Part shown: in pieces, positions 62,501-64,000 of the stretch
Position numbering within the stretch: the first letter of the stretch is position 1
How the letters are laid out: each line of letters starts with the position of its first letter
From: Sthenelais limicola
Lineage: Eukaryota; Annelida; Polychaeta; Phyllodocida; Sigalionidae
Reading direction: 5' to 3'
DNA: 64,000 bases
NCBI GenBank assembly: GCA_942159475.1
Contig: OW804094.1
Span: 129,814,755 to 129,878,754 of the forward strand
Notes under the pieces: generated by a model
Database searches by the model: none
Told to the model about the DNA's origin: nothing
The model's input: the letters and a program-made list of their open reading frames with translations, nothing else
Program-made: the position numbers and the translations under genes

Positions 62501-63832
62501 TTGCTATATTGCTTCCAAAGCTGAGCTACCGCCTGAAATTGTCAAGAGAGGGAAAGAGGTGGATATCTCATATACTTTCTCAAGTTACTTTTTAGAAACA
62601 ATTCATATGCCGGAAATTAACAGAGTTTTGAAGTAATCAGATGGATGATAATTTATGCGGTAAATTAATTCACCGAACATTTCGCCTTCTATCGAGAGCC
62701 AACCCAGAAGTAATTTTTCTGCTTTACATCAACTTCATTTCTAAATGATATAGGCAAGTAAATACTACGTACTCCGTCGAATGGATTCTATGAAGCATTT
62801 TATTGATACCCGACGCGTTTCGACCACAACTGCTCAAGGGTCTTCCTCGGGTCAGGGGGTTACAGATGTTCATGTGGGTAGGCTTATATAATTAATTTCT
62901 AAATACGGTACTAAAATGAATTCAATTCTTCAGGTTTCGGATCTCATCAGAAGGCGCCAGCCAGTTCACAGAAAGAATTACACCAACTCCGAGACAAGGT
63001 GGAAAAAGTAAGTTTCCTGGGTGTCTTGTACGAATATAATTTTTCTTTTTAACAGACGGTGGAGGAAACTTCCTTCCTTTTAGTGGAGCGCCTATACAAA
63101 AACTCCCATTATTAGAGTCCATATACATGGAGCCCATATACATTGGCTAATCTGATTGAACTAATTCACAAAAACATTAATGAATATTTCAGCGAACCTC
63201 CCTCTTCAGTCTACGCTCACAGCCTCTAAGAGCAGATAAGAATGGTATGTCAGTGATTGAACGCCTAATGCGCAAATGCATTTCCTGGCCCTGAAGTAGG
63301 CGTCGTAATGAGTTTCTAATAGCATTTTTCTGTTATAGGCCTAGAGGCTTTCCCAGTCCAAGCCCAAACCCTCAGATCAGATAAGAATGGTATGGTGCTA
63401 ATGGCTTTTCTGGCACATGAGCATGCGTCCTAATGGGATTGTAATGGCATTTTGCTGTCCTATTGGGATTAAAATGGCATTTTGCGGTTTGAACTTGAAG
63501 CGAGAGGCTTTCCCTCAGTTTGAAGGGACTCTCTCAACTTTGGGCCAAGACTTTTCCCTCGGTTTGAAGGAACTCTCTCAAATCTGAGCCCAGACTGTTT
63601 TAATACTATTGATGCACCCACATTGCTCTTTGCCCCACAAACGTCAATTTCATAAGAGGGATATATGCCCAGGGAAGTGCTTCATTTTATTGTCTTTAAT
63701 GACACTGTCCTACTTCATTCCAGGTGCGAGGAAATAGTTCAGGCATTCCTTCAACTTGATCTTGAAGTGGACGATCTTCAAAAGTTCCTGGTCGAGTTTG
63801 TCCTTCCCGCGGGGCAATCAATCAACAACTAA
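9027..63832 (+). CDS. MSH5: MutS homologue 5 (meiotic crossover factor), complete multi-exon gene
   Basis: MSH5 forms the MutSgamma heterodimer with MSH4, a nuclear sliding clamp that embraces Holliday junctions and promotes meiotic crossovers; it does not repair mismatches. I traced 27 exons whose phases all agree: 9803-9922 (or 9027-9106 plus 9631-9922), 21153-21276, 21492-21572, 27564-27680, 36005-36126, 38347-38456, 38967-39002, 39373-39461, 39580-39625, 40049-40187, 40366-40428, 40647-40718, 40934-40990, 53336-53408, 53825-53934, 54212-54292, 54572-54617, 54880-54921, 55917-56013, 57655-57744, 58697-58823, 60521-60670, 61554-61628, 61891-62034, 62421-62558, 62934-63007, 63724-63832. From ATG 9803 this gives 843 residues; human MSH5 has 834. 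Walker A GPNASGKS is at 602-609, the STFMIDLNQ signature segment at about 656-664 and Walker B DE at 681-682, so the ATPase looks functional. There is no mismatch-binding domain I, as expected. Intron 13 holds an antisense 11.8-kb retrotransposon; intron 18 has a GC donor. Confidence 0.93.
9631..9922 (+). CDS. MSH5: MSH5 exon 1 (coding from 9803, or from 9631 in the extended model)
   Basis: The likely start ATG at 9803 sits in CTCCGCCATGG, nearly ideal Kozak context, and gives 40 codons ending CAG before GTAAAT (phase 0). The same frame is open upstream through a (CCGCCA)n tract encoding polyproline and Gly-rich residues; those belong to the protein only if the 9027 exon is used. Phase 0 agrees with the next exon at 21153. 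Confidence 0.7.
10505..10708 (+). mobile_element. MITE copy with 4-bp duplication AGTG
   Basis: Starts CACTCTAGGTCC, ends GGGCCTAGACTG, and is flanked by AGTG at 10501-10504 and 10709-10712. The interior carries the family blocks ATAAGAATGGTATGTCAG, TTTGCGG and AGGGACTCTC. One of the two copies that best define the ends. Confidence 0.8.
12515..12690 (-). mobile_element. MITE copy
   Basis: Begins CAGTCTGGGTTCAG, ends GGCTAGACTG, flanked by TGTA and TGTG (one mismatch). The interior is the reverse complement of the 10505 copy. Confidence 0.75.
17900..18520. other. GC-richer island of unknown nature
   Basis: Composition rises well above the AT-rich surroundings (for example GCCTCGTAGCACCGGGACC). 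Both strands have moderately long open frames (17779-18234 plus, 18310-18516 minus), but I recognise no protein. Possibly a decayed element or processed sequence. Confidence 0.3.
19351..19388. repeat. (ATTC)n microsatellite
   Basis: About nine near-perfect ATTC tetramers in a row. Confidence 0.9.
21153..21276 (+). CDS. MSH5: MSH5 exon 2 (aa 41-81)
   Basis: Acceptor TTTACTATAG, donor AGAG|GTGAGA, phase 0 in and phase 1 out. Encodes the conserved block with LGLAYYD and FMMPDT that opens the MutS connector region of MSH5 proteins. Confidence 0.93.
21492..21572 (+). CDS. MSH5: MSH5 exon 3 (aa 82-108)
   Basis: Acceptor TTATTGCAG, donor CTTG|GTGAGT, phase 1 to 1. Contains the [24 protein letters not shown] segment of the connector domain. 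Confidence 0.92.
21573..27563 (+). other. MSH5 intron 3 (6.0 kb)
   Basis: No gene. Has a (GA)n-rich tract (about 23449-23560), a GC-richer non-repetitive patch at about 22.1-22.5 kb, and a CCGAGGAAG...CGAAAC motif on the minus strand (27201-27237). Confidence 0.65.
23449..23560. repeat. (GA)n-rich simple repeat
   Basis: Long purine tract of GA/GGGA units. The apparent Arg/Glu-rich open frame over it (23383-23598) is an artefact of the repeat. Confidence 0.85.
27564..27680 (+). CDS. MSH5: MSH5 exon 4 (aa 109-147)
   Basis: Acceptor TATATAAAG is weak in pyrimidines, but it alone keeps phase 1. Donor TTTTG|GTAAGT. The first part is Gly/Ser/acid-rich and variable; it ends in MMLPSMDFG, matching the family's FLPSVDFG. 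Confidence 0.85.
28125..28200 (-). repeat. tRNA-derived SINE piece
   Basis: Minus strand reads GCTTTGGACCAAGAGGC then a B box GGGTTCGAACCCC, the 3' half of a Leu/Ser-like tRNA head. The 5' half is not recognisable. Confidence 0.45.
30248..30284. repeat. Perfect 15-bp inverted repeat with 7-base loop
   Basis: TTTACCAGTATTGCT (30248-30262) pairs completely with AGCAATACTGGTAAA (30270-30284). It could be the core of a decayed short palindromic element or form a small RNA hairpin; the stem is short for a microRNA precursor. Confidence 0.7.
32342..32508 (+). mobile_element. MITE copy, 3' end lost
   Basis: Starts CAGTCTAGGCTCACAG and keeps GATAATGGTAT, CTTTCCTGACCCTGGAATAG and GCGAGAGGCTTTCC. It fades out after TTTGGAGAG without the right terminus. 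Confidence 0.7.
34492..34685 (+). mobile_element. MITE copy, 5' end lost
   Basis: Begins at CTCAGATCAGAATGGTATG and ends TAGCCTAGACTG. The right terminus is partly duplicated (GACTGAACTAGACTAGCC). Confidence 0.7.
35669..35846 (-). mobile_element. MITE copy, reverse orientation
   Basis: Contains GAGAGACTCCCTCCAAACT, CCGCAAAATGCCATTAGAAT and ATTCTTATCTGATCTGA, ending CCCTAGACTG. The left terminus is not clear. Confidence 0.7.
36005..36126 (+). CDS. MSH5: MSH5 exon 5 (aa 148-188)
   Basis: Acceptor CATTCCAG, donor AACTTG|GTAAGT, phase 1 to 0. Encodes [14 protein letters not shown] and [14 protein letters not shown], closely matching the MSH5 consensus. Confidence 0.95.
36127..38346 (+). other. 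MSH5 intron 5 (2.2 kb)
   Basis: No gene or clear repeat. A GC-richer patch near 37.0-37.8 kb has only short open frames. Confidence 0.55.
38347..38456 (+). CDS. MSH5: MSH5 exon 6 (aa 189-225)
   Basis: Acceptor TTCTTGTAG, donor TTCTCT|GTAAGC, phase 0 to 2. Encodes [20 protein letters not shown], an almost invariant start of the MutS core domain in MSH5. Confidence 0.95.
38967..39002 (+). CDS. MSH5: MSH5 exon 7 (aa 225-237), 36-bp micro-exon
   Basis: Acceptor TATTTTCAG, donor TACTG|GTAAGG, phase 2 to 2. Reads [11 protein letters not shown], aligning with the family segment before the LQIF motif. Confidence 0.85.
39186..39264 (+). repeat. tRNA-derived SINE piece (Leu/Ser-like)
   Basis: GGGGTGGTAGAAAAG resembles a degenerate A box and GGGTTCGAATCC is a perfect B box. 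The interior resembles the 8101-8184 copy (shared GGCTTTTGAA-like, TGCRTGAG and GGTTCGAATCCTGG blocks). No full cloverleaf. Confidence 0.55.
39373..39461 (+). CDS. MSH5: MSH5 exon 8 (aa 237-267)
   Basis: Acceptor TCTTCCCAG, donor TTTG|GTGAGT, phase 2 to 1. Contains LQIF, HPSVYK and FKEGLSLFG, hallmark MSH5 core residues. Confidence 0.95.
39580..39625 (+). CDS. MSH5: MSH5 exon 9 (aa 267-282), 46 bp
   Basis: Acceptor TTTGTTGTCAG, donor TTGAG|GTAGGA, phase 1 to 2. Reads [15 protein letters not shown], equivalent to the ILNRCxCxxGEKLLR helix of the family. The usual Gly-Glu is Gly-His here. Confidence 0.88.
40049..40187 (+). CDS. MSH5: MSH5 exon 10 (aa 282-328)
   Basis: Acceptor TTCTTCAG, donor ATTGCT|GTAAAT, phase 2 to 0. 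Encodes QWFLRPSRD and RQDAIAFF of the MutS core/lever. Confidence 0.93.
40366..40428 (+). CDS. MSH5: MSH5 exon 11 (aa 329-349)
   Basis: Acceptor CTACTTTCAG, donor TACAAG|GTAAAC, phase 0 to 0. Ends ADWQALYK, matching the family's SDWQVLYK. Confidence 0.93.
40647..40718 (+). CDS. MSH5: MSH5 exon 12 (aa 350-373)
   Basis: Acceptor TTCCCTTCCAG, donor CAAAAG|GTAATA, phase 0 to 0. Lever-domain helix; moderately conserved. Confidence 0.88.
40934..40990 (+). CDS. MSH5: MSH5 exon 13 (aa 374-392)
   Basis: Acceptor ACACTTTTAG, donor AAGATA|GTAAGC, phase 0 to 0. Encodes [12 protein letters not shown], almost identical to the vertebrate segment. The retrotransposon begins 90 bp after this exon. Confidence 0.93.
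41080..41502 (-). repeat. 3' LTR of the retrotransposon
   Basis: 423 bp, TGTAGTGTCC...CGCACCACA on the plus strand. It carries TATATAAAG on the element's sense strand (41187-41179). On the MSH5 sense strand it carries AATAAA (41129-41134). The small open frames inside it are repeated in both LTRs and are not genes. Confidence 0.95.
41506..41518 (-). other. Polypurine tract (plus-strand primer site)
   Basis: AAAAGGGGAGGGG on the element's sense strand, 3 bases before the 3' LTR, where second-strand DNA synthesis is primed in LTR retroelements. Confidence 0.85.
41519..42121 (-). other. Untranslated stretch between ORF3 and 3' LTR
   Basis: No long frame. A 125-codon hydrophobic frame without ATG (41938-41561) and an overlapping one are not convincing as a membrane or envelope gene. 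Confidence 0.5.
42122..45340 (-). CDS. ORF3 of the retrotransposon: 1072-aa zinc-finger, Lys-rich and Gln-rich protein of unknown role
   Basis: ATG at 45340, stop at 42122, fully open. In order: an acidic N-terminus; a charged helix about 60-92; basic RRKVK near 101; four 8-residue repeats of KKxDVKxD type (141-172); a Ser-rich basic linker; two linked C2H2-like fingers (C370, C375, H399, H404 and C413, C419, H432, H440); an Ala-rich middle; a coiled coil about 645-695 followed by KRKK (701-703 region); a polyglutamine stretch about 843-893; and a Pro/Gly-rich acidic tail. There is no signal peptide or membrane segment, so it is not an envelope despite lying in the env position. Fingers plus basic tracts suggest a nuclear or nucleic-acid-binding accessory protein; that is inference. 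It must be made from a spliced, subgenomic or separately initiated RNA, since 0.7 kb separates it from pol. Confidence 0.85.
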   Translation of the reverse strand: MSDKEESAMDVESPPGDNQQKEAVVGDDVAASGSQPTAEDAAPVVAESVSLEEPPSASWAEEMEAEIKADYEKIEKKRMELEKAKERKAVADWQIPKLRSRRKVKHVKATASASKAAEAGDSDGEETTTAASLPKPKRKDKKLDVKTDKKSDVKADKKSDVKTDKKLDEKTEKNKDSGAVSDSAKSDSGKSKLKKKEFSSPKGAPKDTRKTRDRQRNASSSSRGSSVDGGDQARSSHTGGPGLNTVEDVVKALSKPGWKGAAKKMTDPSIPVRNQARWWLKDRLEGIELTPTNMANIVPKKNDTTAPESDDEDEVLGDYWTEAPIMPRYEDKFHYLKSRTGKADGHKQIIELVMDKLNGAPLLWKPGYRCPFTWCRYLGEEINPCGIKIYRTKERFYRHLCEEHCPAVQLLTCPHAHSCGVRLDRRSDLIKHLMKGPSGHRNGPERSREWTSSYRVVEQEAANLGCVRFARMGRYDLDRVMTIGRHRALAEARHSATEARRTVNKNFADAPLPAKNAWTAKGPSQATIAAVLTGARPKDTSSVAALNMPAAAAGAPGDEATDRRVVAHGELPVNMVNTNRESTRPVASASVLPYLPTDETLCSAATDIDRTLSDASIGINQAVARSLDAVKLAVQVALTPMIDISEVRAAAAEIPAMRARIVDLTRQLEYYKQEDHLSRETILDLKCQLSAYESGEPEMKRKKTEKKEEAVDSDVVRKSDLAKIMSDLLQQHTASLAKLPLPASPQRRQTQPPAEGVLKVSPRPQRVVVQPHPPLQKLTLQRLPAAPAVTPVKPIIVKEILEGPCGDTWKSVMNPSIDLVSPQRCGARWSQTTVQLPAQSPLQQHMLQQSLQQQQHLQQQQLQQQQLQQQQLQQERQLQQTLQQQQSQHMQQSQLSLPSYSPYLMQGFAPLTQFGGVQRQLGGNPSIQGSPARVHGQSAAGILDTSGAPIAPPGFVGVTPVGIEEKGSVQLSTVTPLFSSPVRKIGDMIARAMTFGSGEDQPTPTKEVTSQETQSDPGTISVGNEKQDISGSPHGSDTWERGVDEEDRNMEIDPAYEEELLKGDPDDAYPTV
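42700..42815 (-). repeat. CAG-type repeat encoding polyglutamine in ORF3
   Basis: Interrupted CAG/CAA codons with Leu every few residues. Other-frame open frames over it (poly-Ala, poly-Ser/Asn/Cys) are shadows. Confidence 0.85.
45341..46057 (-). other. Spacer between pol and ORF3
   Basis: 717 bp with no long frame on the element strand in line with pol or ORF3. Just upstream of the ORF3 ATG lies AAGCAG|ATAGG, a possible but weak splice acceptor; a promoter could also lie here. Confidence 0.5.
46058..50284 (-). CDS. pol: pol polyprotein: protease, reverse transcriptase, RNase H, integrase
   Basis: 1408 codons counted from a TTG at 50284, but the frame is open up to about 50368 and overlaps the gag end, so translation probably enters by a -1 shift at 50350-50344. 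Domains: retropepsin with LIDWGAQ (D122) and ILGMDF; reverse transcriptase with LDLESGYW (D480) and YLDD (542-545); RNase H with D694, E737, D763, D809; integrase zinc finger H935, H942, C972, C975; catalytic D1004, D1064, E1100; a GPF-type module YGPKWDGPF near 1233-1241. The tail holds an AT-hook-like KRRGRPP (1329-1335), a Ser/acid cluster and a basic end. No chromodomain seen. The only unusual core residue is Trp in the protease D-T/S-G motif. Acts in cytoplasmic particles (reverse transcription) and the nucleus (integration). Confidence 0.95.
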   Translation of the reverse strand: MSINRASKPIGSDVLVPLDQPGDAHGEGDLGGEVHEGSGIGAIGRATCSVMVVNEGDPEYVCMPGQILKVEWGEDARVVSKVMVCDLRDFEICVSDRNRPLVAERMYADVTLVNVTGQFLIDWGAQCTLVKRHVYDELSVRPSLMPCGVTCYAGTGHNLKTHGCVRLALGLGGAWYALNCLVVSGLVGAEAGILGMDFIYLHKCNSDWSGLFTLEAGEQSVMCRALQSGPMTRSNCESIFIDAFSTICSGIGPMSPNEDMFFEPDEPELGCYVAGSLLVAGDRYNCTLSVCNPTSSPVLIELQTARGEDFLNDNSPIVDVEMLEPEVPMPPVDECPLAKLVRGSDLSKAEDIIRLRNLLWQYKHCFRLPGETLGHTNKVRHVVDTGDAVPIKSVYRRLPRARREAAEKQIQDMLDKGVIEPSNSPWGSAVVIVKKSDGTDRFCVDYRPVNAVTKKDSFPLPRIDESIEALGGNLWFITLDLESGYWQIAMDEASKEKTAFVSTMGLFQFKVMSFGLCNAPATFERMMEQMLAGLRWKCCLVYLDDVIIFGSSFDEALLNTEKVLQRLADYGLKLKPKKCEFFKLNVKYLGRIVSQDGVRADPDKLEKVHSWPVPTTVKQVRQFLGFASYYREFMPNFSEVAAPIQALVAGAELKNNRRVTFDDNCHKAFADLKDLLTSPPVLGYPQPSGTIILDTDASGFGMSGVLSQMQNSREVVLSYASNMLTKAQQNYCATKRELLAVLTYLSKFQHYIIGQHDFMLRTDHASLRWLMNFRDPSGMLARWLTTLQHYGLREDQIVHRPGRKHINADALSRLPVRRCPREDCLDCGAHDAVVATMTVDYHIFSTLAGDRLKVAQEEDDVLTRIKSIVQGLTQKPDNKALLAEGGEFCYYVSKIEFLKVEKELLCMDWESDNGVVYTRVLVPLALRKELFRTLHGSKLAAHFGEFKTYQAARQKFVWPRMKRDIADWVRGCEVCASCKSRGGKGITPLKKEIHGVRWSRIALDIIGPFRRTPRGNSCVMVVTDYFSKWAEAYPLPDHTAATCAMALFTEWVLRYGPPVSLQTDGAPEFRSALLKELLLLLDIEQLMSLPYRPQANGQVERWNRVLVEQLSCLTQFEDLNWDLLVPCIAHAYRGAVHKSTMCTPNLVVFGTELTVPADIIYGTLTGDVDFPCRSVFVEEIKTLLLKGHRFVRERLGHSAVYQKRYFDRRARPKVFKSGDVVWRYATPMAQKKYGPKWDGPFEVIRRVQGSTYELRTEEGVLRWNGDLLKLAFDADGTPVQVTNLHRASEYQKQQVAGKDYLKITPQGRVIPGRHAPAVLPAANIVRHVKRRGRPPNKPALLSDQPPGLGTKLEGGTAAVVSESSSDSDSEEKVEGSPLAKTMDGLLRSGYLEERPRRHRQAPDRLGYE
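50304..50350 (-). promoter_or_regulatory. Predicted -1 ribosomal frameshift signal between gag and pol
   Basis: In the gag frame the bases read G TTA AAC (50350-50344), a slippery heptamer of X XXY YYZ type as in some nidoviruses. After 3 bases GTCGGATCTTCT (50340-50329) pairs with AGGAGATC and CGAC (50316-50309, 50307-50304): 12 pairs, one G-U, one bulged G. The 12-base loop begins with the gag stop TAG. Slipping back one base enters exactly the pol frame. Confidence 0.75.
50326..52389 (-). CDS. gag: Gag structural polyprotein
   Basis: Assembles the retrotransposon particle and packages its RNA. The first ATG is at 52389 (GCCGATGG context), 84 bases after the LTR-proximal primer site, giving 687 residues; the frame is open two codons further up but starts there with GTG. 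N-terminal helical region; [11 protein letters not shown] at about 101-111, which has the form of a SUMO-interaction motif; a long coiled coil about 168-238; a Pro/Ser/Arg-rich linker; a capsid-like helical region about 380-550 with NFPEWDG and QLLTGV; and one CCHC zinc knuckle C-x2-C-x4-H-x4-C at 640-653, followed by a short Ala/Leu helix and the stop. Ends inside the frameshift hairpin. Longer than most Gypsy Gags because of the coiled-coil N-terminus. Confidence 0.92.
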   Translation of the reverse strand: MGDKGKDVRLSTGAPDDLMAVDEFLQQTNQTIQNLENQLAQSKLNFNRSLEPHVDANVRVKASIEANSSSGDEHVQPPDLKVTIRRKLSKLPRSALKEKPEIVDIGSDEDEFLHGKLPPMTPVVHADIGQLQSEWTQDRTRNRRMTYDRMDKLISTQMSTLNLMNDSVLESARKGKEALEKAAYTESELNLARKEEARLRSVVKDQSEKLTSLEAKRAWERKNNERMRVNLEELNSRFDFQVPQHRARGIAFADEVEKVSTPIYENPGGITNESYTRIMNDLPDFDQRKGSPDNVASYPPHYTSVMPDAPTGGRAFKGDRRSALEAARGLRPSSPSPVGYGIMGAVRRSLPANMSGVRRSIDPAAGYLPEGKGPAFGMPKFKPTKPIRNPRTVNFPEWDGREDWRDYQRRTVMIARSNNWDDETYKIQLLTGVGKQLPQAMMLEPDDFSVDQLLQMLEYDYQAEKSDKTRKREFFECRQDPGQSPAAFSQNLSLKAVHAFGEWDGTLHDMAVKTFLDGLVDKGMSQYVAMQEPTDIVSAAAAATRYRDVFGTSGVSHTSSHLHSIKSEAGVSTVTTVTKSEREWDDREMAEFQAFRAWQKRPKPQLEALPPPPPAESGEGGRKGSSEGNYRRRPGMPRKCYYCQQEGHMWADCVKQKTHVKSFDDFTAQAAAIKEQLALLLNKVGSS
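52460..52473 (-). other. Primer binding site, tRNA-His type
   Basis: TGGTGCCGTGACCA on the element's sense strand, 3 bases after the 5' LTR. It is complementary to the 3' end of animal tRNA-His (GGTCACGGCACCA), so reverse transcription is probably primed by tRNA-His. Confidence 0.75.
52477..52899 (-). repeat. 5' LTR of the retrotransposon
   Basis: 423 bp, appears identical to the LTR at 41080-41502. TATATAAAG at 52584-52576 is the likely core promoter for the genomic RNA. Confidence 0.95.
53336..53408 (+). CDS. MSH5: MSH5 exon 14 (aa 393-417)
   Basis: Acceptor TATTTTTAG, donor CCAAA|GTATAT, phase 0 to 1. Encodes [14 protein letters not shown] and DPELDQ, matching the family's FTVLPNIDPEID segment. 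Confidence 0.92.
53825..53934 (+). CDS. MSH5: MSH5 exon 15 (aa 417-453)
   Basis: Acceptor TTGGCAG, donor CCCCAG|GTAAGC, phase 1 to 0. Encodes [15 protein letters not shown] and CNVIYLPQ, strongly conserved (clamp/lever). Confidence 0.95.
54212..54292 (+). CDS. MSH5: MSH5 exon 16 (aa 454-480)
   Basis: Acceptor AATTCGCAG, donor TTTGTG|GTAAGT, phase 0 to 0. Encodes LGYLLAIS, the family's IGFLLSIP motif. Confidence 0.92.
54572..54617 (+). CDS. MSH5: MSH5 exon 17 (aa 481-496)
   Basis: Acceptor TTTCCGCAG, donor CATG|GTAAGC, phase 0 to 1. Contains AHYRSD, equivalent to LHYRSA. Confidence 0.9.
54880..54921 (+). CDS. MSH5: MSH5 exon 18 (aa 496-510), GC splice donor
   Basis: Acceptor GTTTTTAG, phase 1 to 1. 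Encodes [13 protein letters not shown], matching [13 protein letters not shown]. The donor is CAG|GCAAGC: no GT keeps phase here, so the intron is a GC-AG intron. Confidence 0.9.
55071..55899. mobile_element. piggyBac-like MITE
   Basis: 829 bp bounded by CCCTTTAAGGGCG and CGCCCTGATAGGG (11 of 13 inverted matches) and flanked by TTAA at 55067-55070 and 55900-55903, the target used by piggyBac transposases. No transposase frame. It fills most of intron 18 and ends 17 bp before exon 19. Confidence 0.8.
55917..56013 (+). CDS. MSH5: MSH5 exon 19 (aa 510-542)
   Basis: Acceptor CTATTTATAG, donor GATTG|GTAATT, phase 1 to 2. Encodes [14 protein letters not shown] and the following lever helix. Confidence 0.92.
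56174..56349 (+). mobile_element. MITE copy in intron 19
   Basis: Begins CAGTCTAAACTCAGATCAGA and ends GAGCCTAGACA, slightly eroded. Interior blocks GTTATGTCAGTGATTGAACG and GCGAGAGGCTTTCCTTCAG are near consensus. Confidence 0.8.
56480..56663 (-). mobile_element. MITE copy with 4-bp duplication ATTA
   Basis: Starts CAGTCTAGGCTTAAAG, ends GTGCCTAGACTG, flanked by ATTA on both sides (56476-56479, 56664-56667). Best-preserved ends of the family; opposite in orientation to the copy 130 bp upstream. Confidence 0.85.
57655..57744 (+). CDS. MSH5: MSH5 exon 20 (aa 542-572)
   Basis: Acceptor ATTTTCCAG, donor GGCAG|GTAATA, phase 2 to 2. Encodes [16 protein letters not shown] and IEIKAGR, the entry to the ATPase domain. 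Confidence 0.93.
58697..58823 (+). CDS. MSH5: MSH5 exon 21 (aa 572-614), Walker A
   Basis: Acceptor GGTTTATAG, donor AAGCAG|GTAGGC, phase 2 to 0. Encodes HPLQELC and the P-loop [13 protein letters not shown] with Lys608. Confidence 0.97.
60161..60363 (-). mobile_element. MITE copy with internal duplication
   Basis: Starts CAGTCTAGGCCCAAA, ends GGACCTAGAGTG. ACCGCAAAATGTCATTATA is duplicated in tandem inside it. Confidence 0.75.
60521..60670 (+). CDS. MSH5: MSH5 exon 22 (aa 615-664), ATPase signature
   Basis: Acceptor ACTCCTGCAG, donor AACCAG|GTGAGT, phase 0 to 0. Encodes [31 protein letters not shown] and DLNQ, the trans-acting signature region. Confidence 0.97.
61554..61628 (+). CDS. MSH5: MSH5 exon 23 (aa 665-689), Walker B
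   Basis: Acceptor CCCATGGCAG, donor CAAACG|GTGAGA, phase 0 to 0. Encodes [12 protein letters not shown] with D681-E682. Confidence 0.97.
61891..62034 (+). CDS. MSH5: MSH5 exon 24 (aa 690-737)
   Basis: Acceptor TCCTTCCACAG, donor TACCAG|GTACAA, phase 0 to 0. Encodes [15 protein letters not shown] and the switch histidine segment VSTHFHS, where many MSH5 proteins have ATNF; MutS proteins have ATHY/F here. Confidence 0.95.
62421..62558 (+). CDS. MSH5: MSH5 exon 25 (aa 738-783)
   Basis: Acceptor TATCTTTCAG, donor AAAGAG|GTGGAT, phase 0 to 0. Encodes [20 protein letters not shown] and the helix ending VKRGKE, the dimer-interface region. Confidence 0.93.
62808..62852 (-). repeat. CCGAGGAAG...CGAAAC motif, probable retroelement end
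   Basis: Minus strand: CCCGAGGAAGACC, loop, GGTCGAAACGCGTCGGG, followed by AATAAA at 62803-62798. GACC/GGTC and ACCCGA/TCGGGT can pair. A relative is at 27201-27237. It may be the 3' end of a non-LTR or Penelope-like element. Confidence 0.4.
62934..63007 (+). CDS. MSH5: MSH5 exon 26 (aa 784-808)
   Basis: Acceptor ATTCTTCAG, donor AAAAA|GTAAGT, phase 0 to 2. Starts [11 protein letters not shown], matching VSDLIRSGKPI. Confidence 0.93.
63207..63597 (+). mobile_element. Composite of two or more MITE copies
   Basis: One copy starts CAGTCTACGCTCACAG at 63207. A second begins about 63356 (CCAAGCCCAAACCCTCAG) and contains internal duplications of ATGGCATTTTG and of CAGTTTGAAGG-type blocks; it ends GAGCCCAGACTG at 63597. 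Confidence 0.75.
63724..63832 (+). CDS. MSH5: MSH5 exon 27, C-terminus (aa 808-843) and stop
   Basis: Acceptor TCATTCCAG, phase 2, ends in TAA at 63830-63832. Contains [20 protein letters not shown], in line with the family's FMKLDLEDPNLDLNVFM tail. Confidence 0.92.
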
Positions 63833-63941
63833 ACCATATTTAACTTCCCCCGCTTCAGTCTGAAATGGCAGTGAATAATGTTCTTGATGAATGGCTAAAT
63901 GAATTGCATTTGTTACAATACAGTAGTTGTTGAGTAGGCCT

Positions 63942-63947
63942 AATAAA
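63942..63947 (+). terminator. MSH5 polyadenylation signal
   Basis: AATAAA 110 bp after the stop codon, the first one downstream; transcripts would end roughly 10-30 bp later, near the window's right edge. Confidence 0.7.
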
Positions 63948-64000
63948 AAATAATCTGTTAACACTAACAGGAGTGGTGAAGAAATTCTTGTTGGCTTCCT

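Overview
This is animal nuclear DNA, AT-rich and intron-rich. A conserved meiotic gene is spread over about 55 kb in short exons with GT-AG introns, and the introns and flanks are full of transposable-element debris. The mix suggests an invertebrate, probably marine: a Polinton-type DNA polymerase, a large Ty3/Gypsy-like retrotransposon, tRNA-derived SINE pieces and a family of short inverted-repeat elements. I cannot fix the phylum from the sequence; mollusc, brachiopod, annelid or lancelet would all fit.

Layout. (1) 1-6.7 kb: the minus strand carries a truncated family-B DNA polymerase gene of Polinton/Maverick type. It has N-terminal C2H2 fingers, an OTU-like Cys/His region, three exonuclease motifs and polymerase motif A, and it runs off the left edge. 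Behind it lie AT-rich tandem repeats (127, 291 and 131 bp periods) and a compact cluster of AGGTCA/TGACCT half-sites with a CRE. (2) 6.7-9.0 kb: no gene, only repeats and a SINE piece. (3) 9.0-63.9 kb, plus strand: a complete MSH5 gene (MutS homologue 5). I could trace 27 coding exons by reading frame, splice sites and intron phase. They give 843 codons from a strong Kozak ATG at 9803, or about 927 if an upstream exon at 9027 is used. The Walker A, ABC-type signature and Walker B segments are intact, and a polyadenylation signal follows the stop codon.

(4) 41080-52899, inside MSH5 intron 13 and on the opposite strand: a complete 11.8-kb LTR retrotransposon. Its two 423-bp LTRs appear identical by eye and are flanked by a 4-bp duplication (TAAC). 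It has a tRNA-His-type primer site, gag, pol, a polypurine tract and a third long ORF of 1072 codons downstream of pol that resembles no envelope. Pol appears to be reached by a -1 ribosomal frameshift: a G-TTA-AAC heptamer precedes a 12-bp stem whose loop starts with the gag stop codon. This element is the most interesting object in the window, because it looks recent and intact and carries an extra gene of unknown role.

(5) Scattered through the introns and upstream DNA are about ten copies of a roughly 180-200 bp element with CAGTCTAGGC termini and 4-bp duplications, one piggyBac-like MITE with TTAA duplications, and simple repeats.

MSH5 partners with MSH4 in meiotic crossing-over; nothing else in the window is functionally linked to it. 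Other open frames in the introns look like chance or low-complexity frames.
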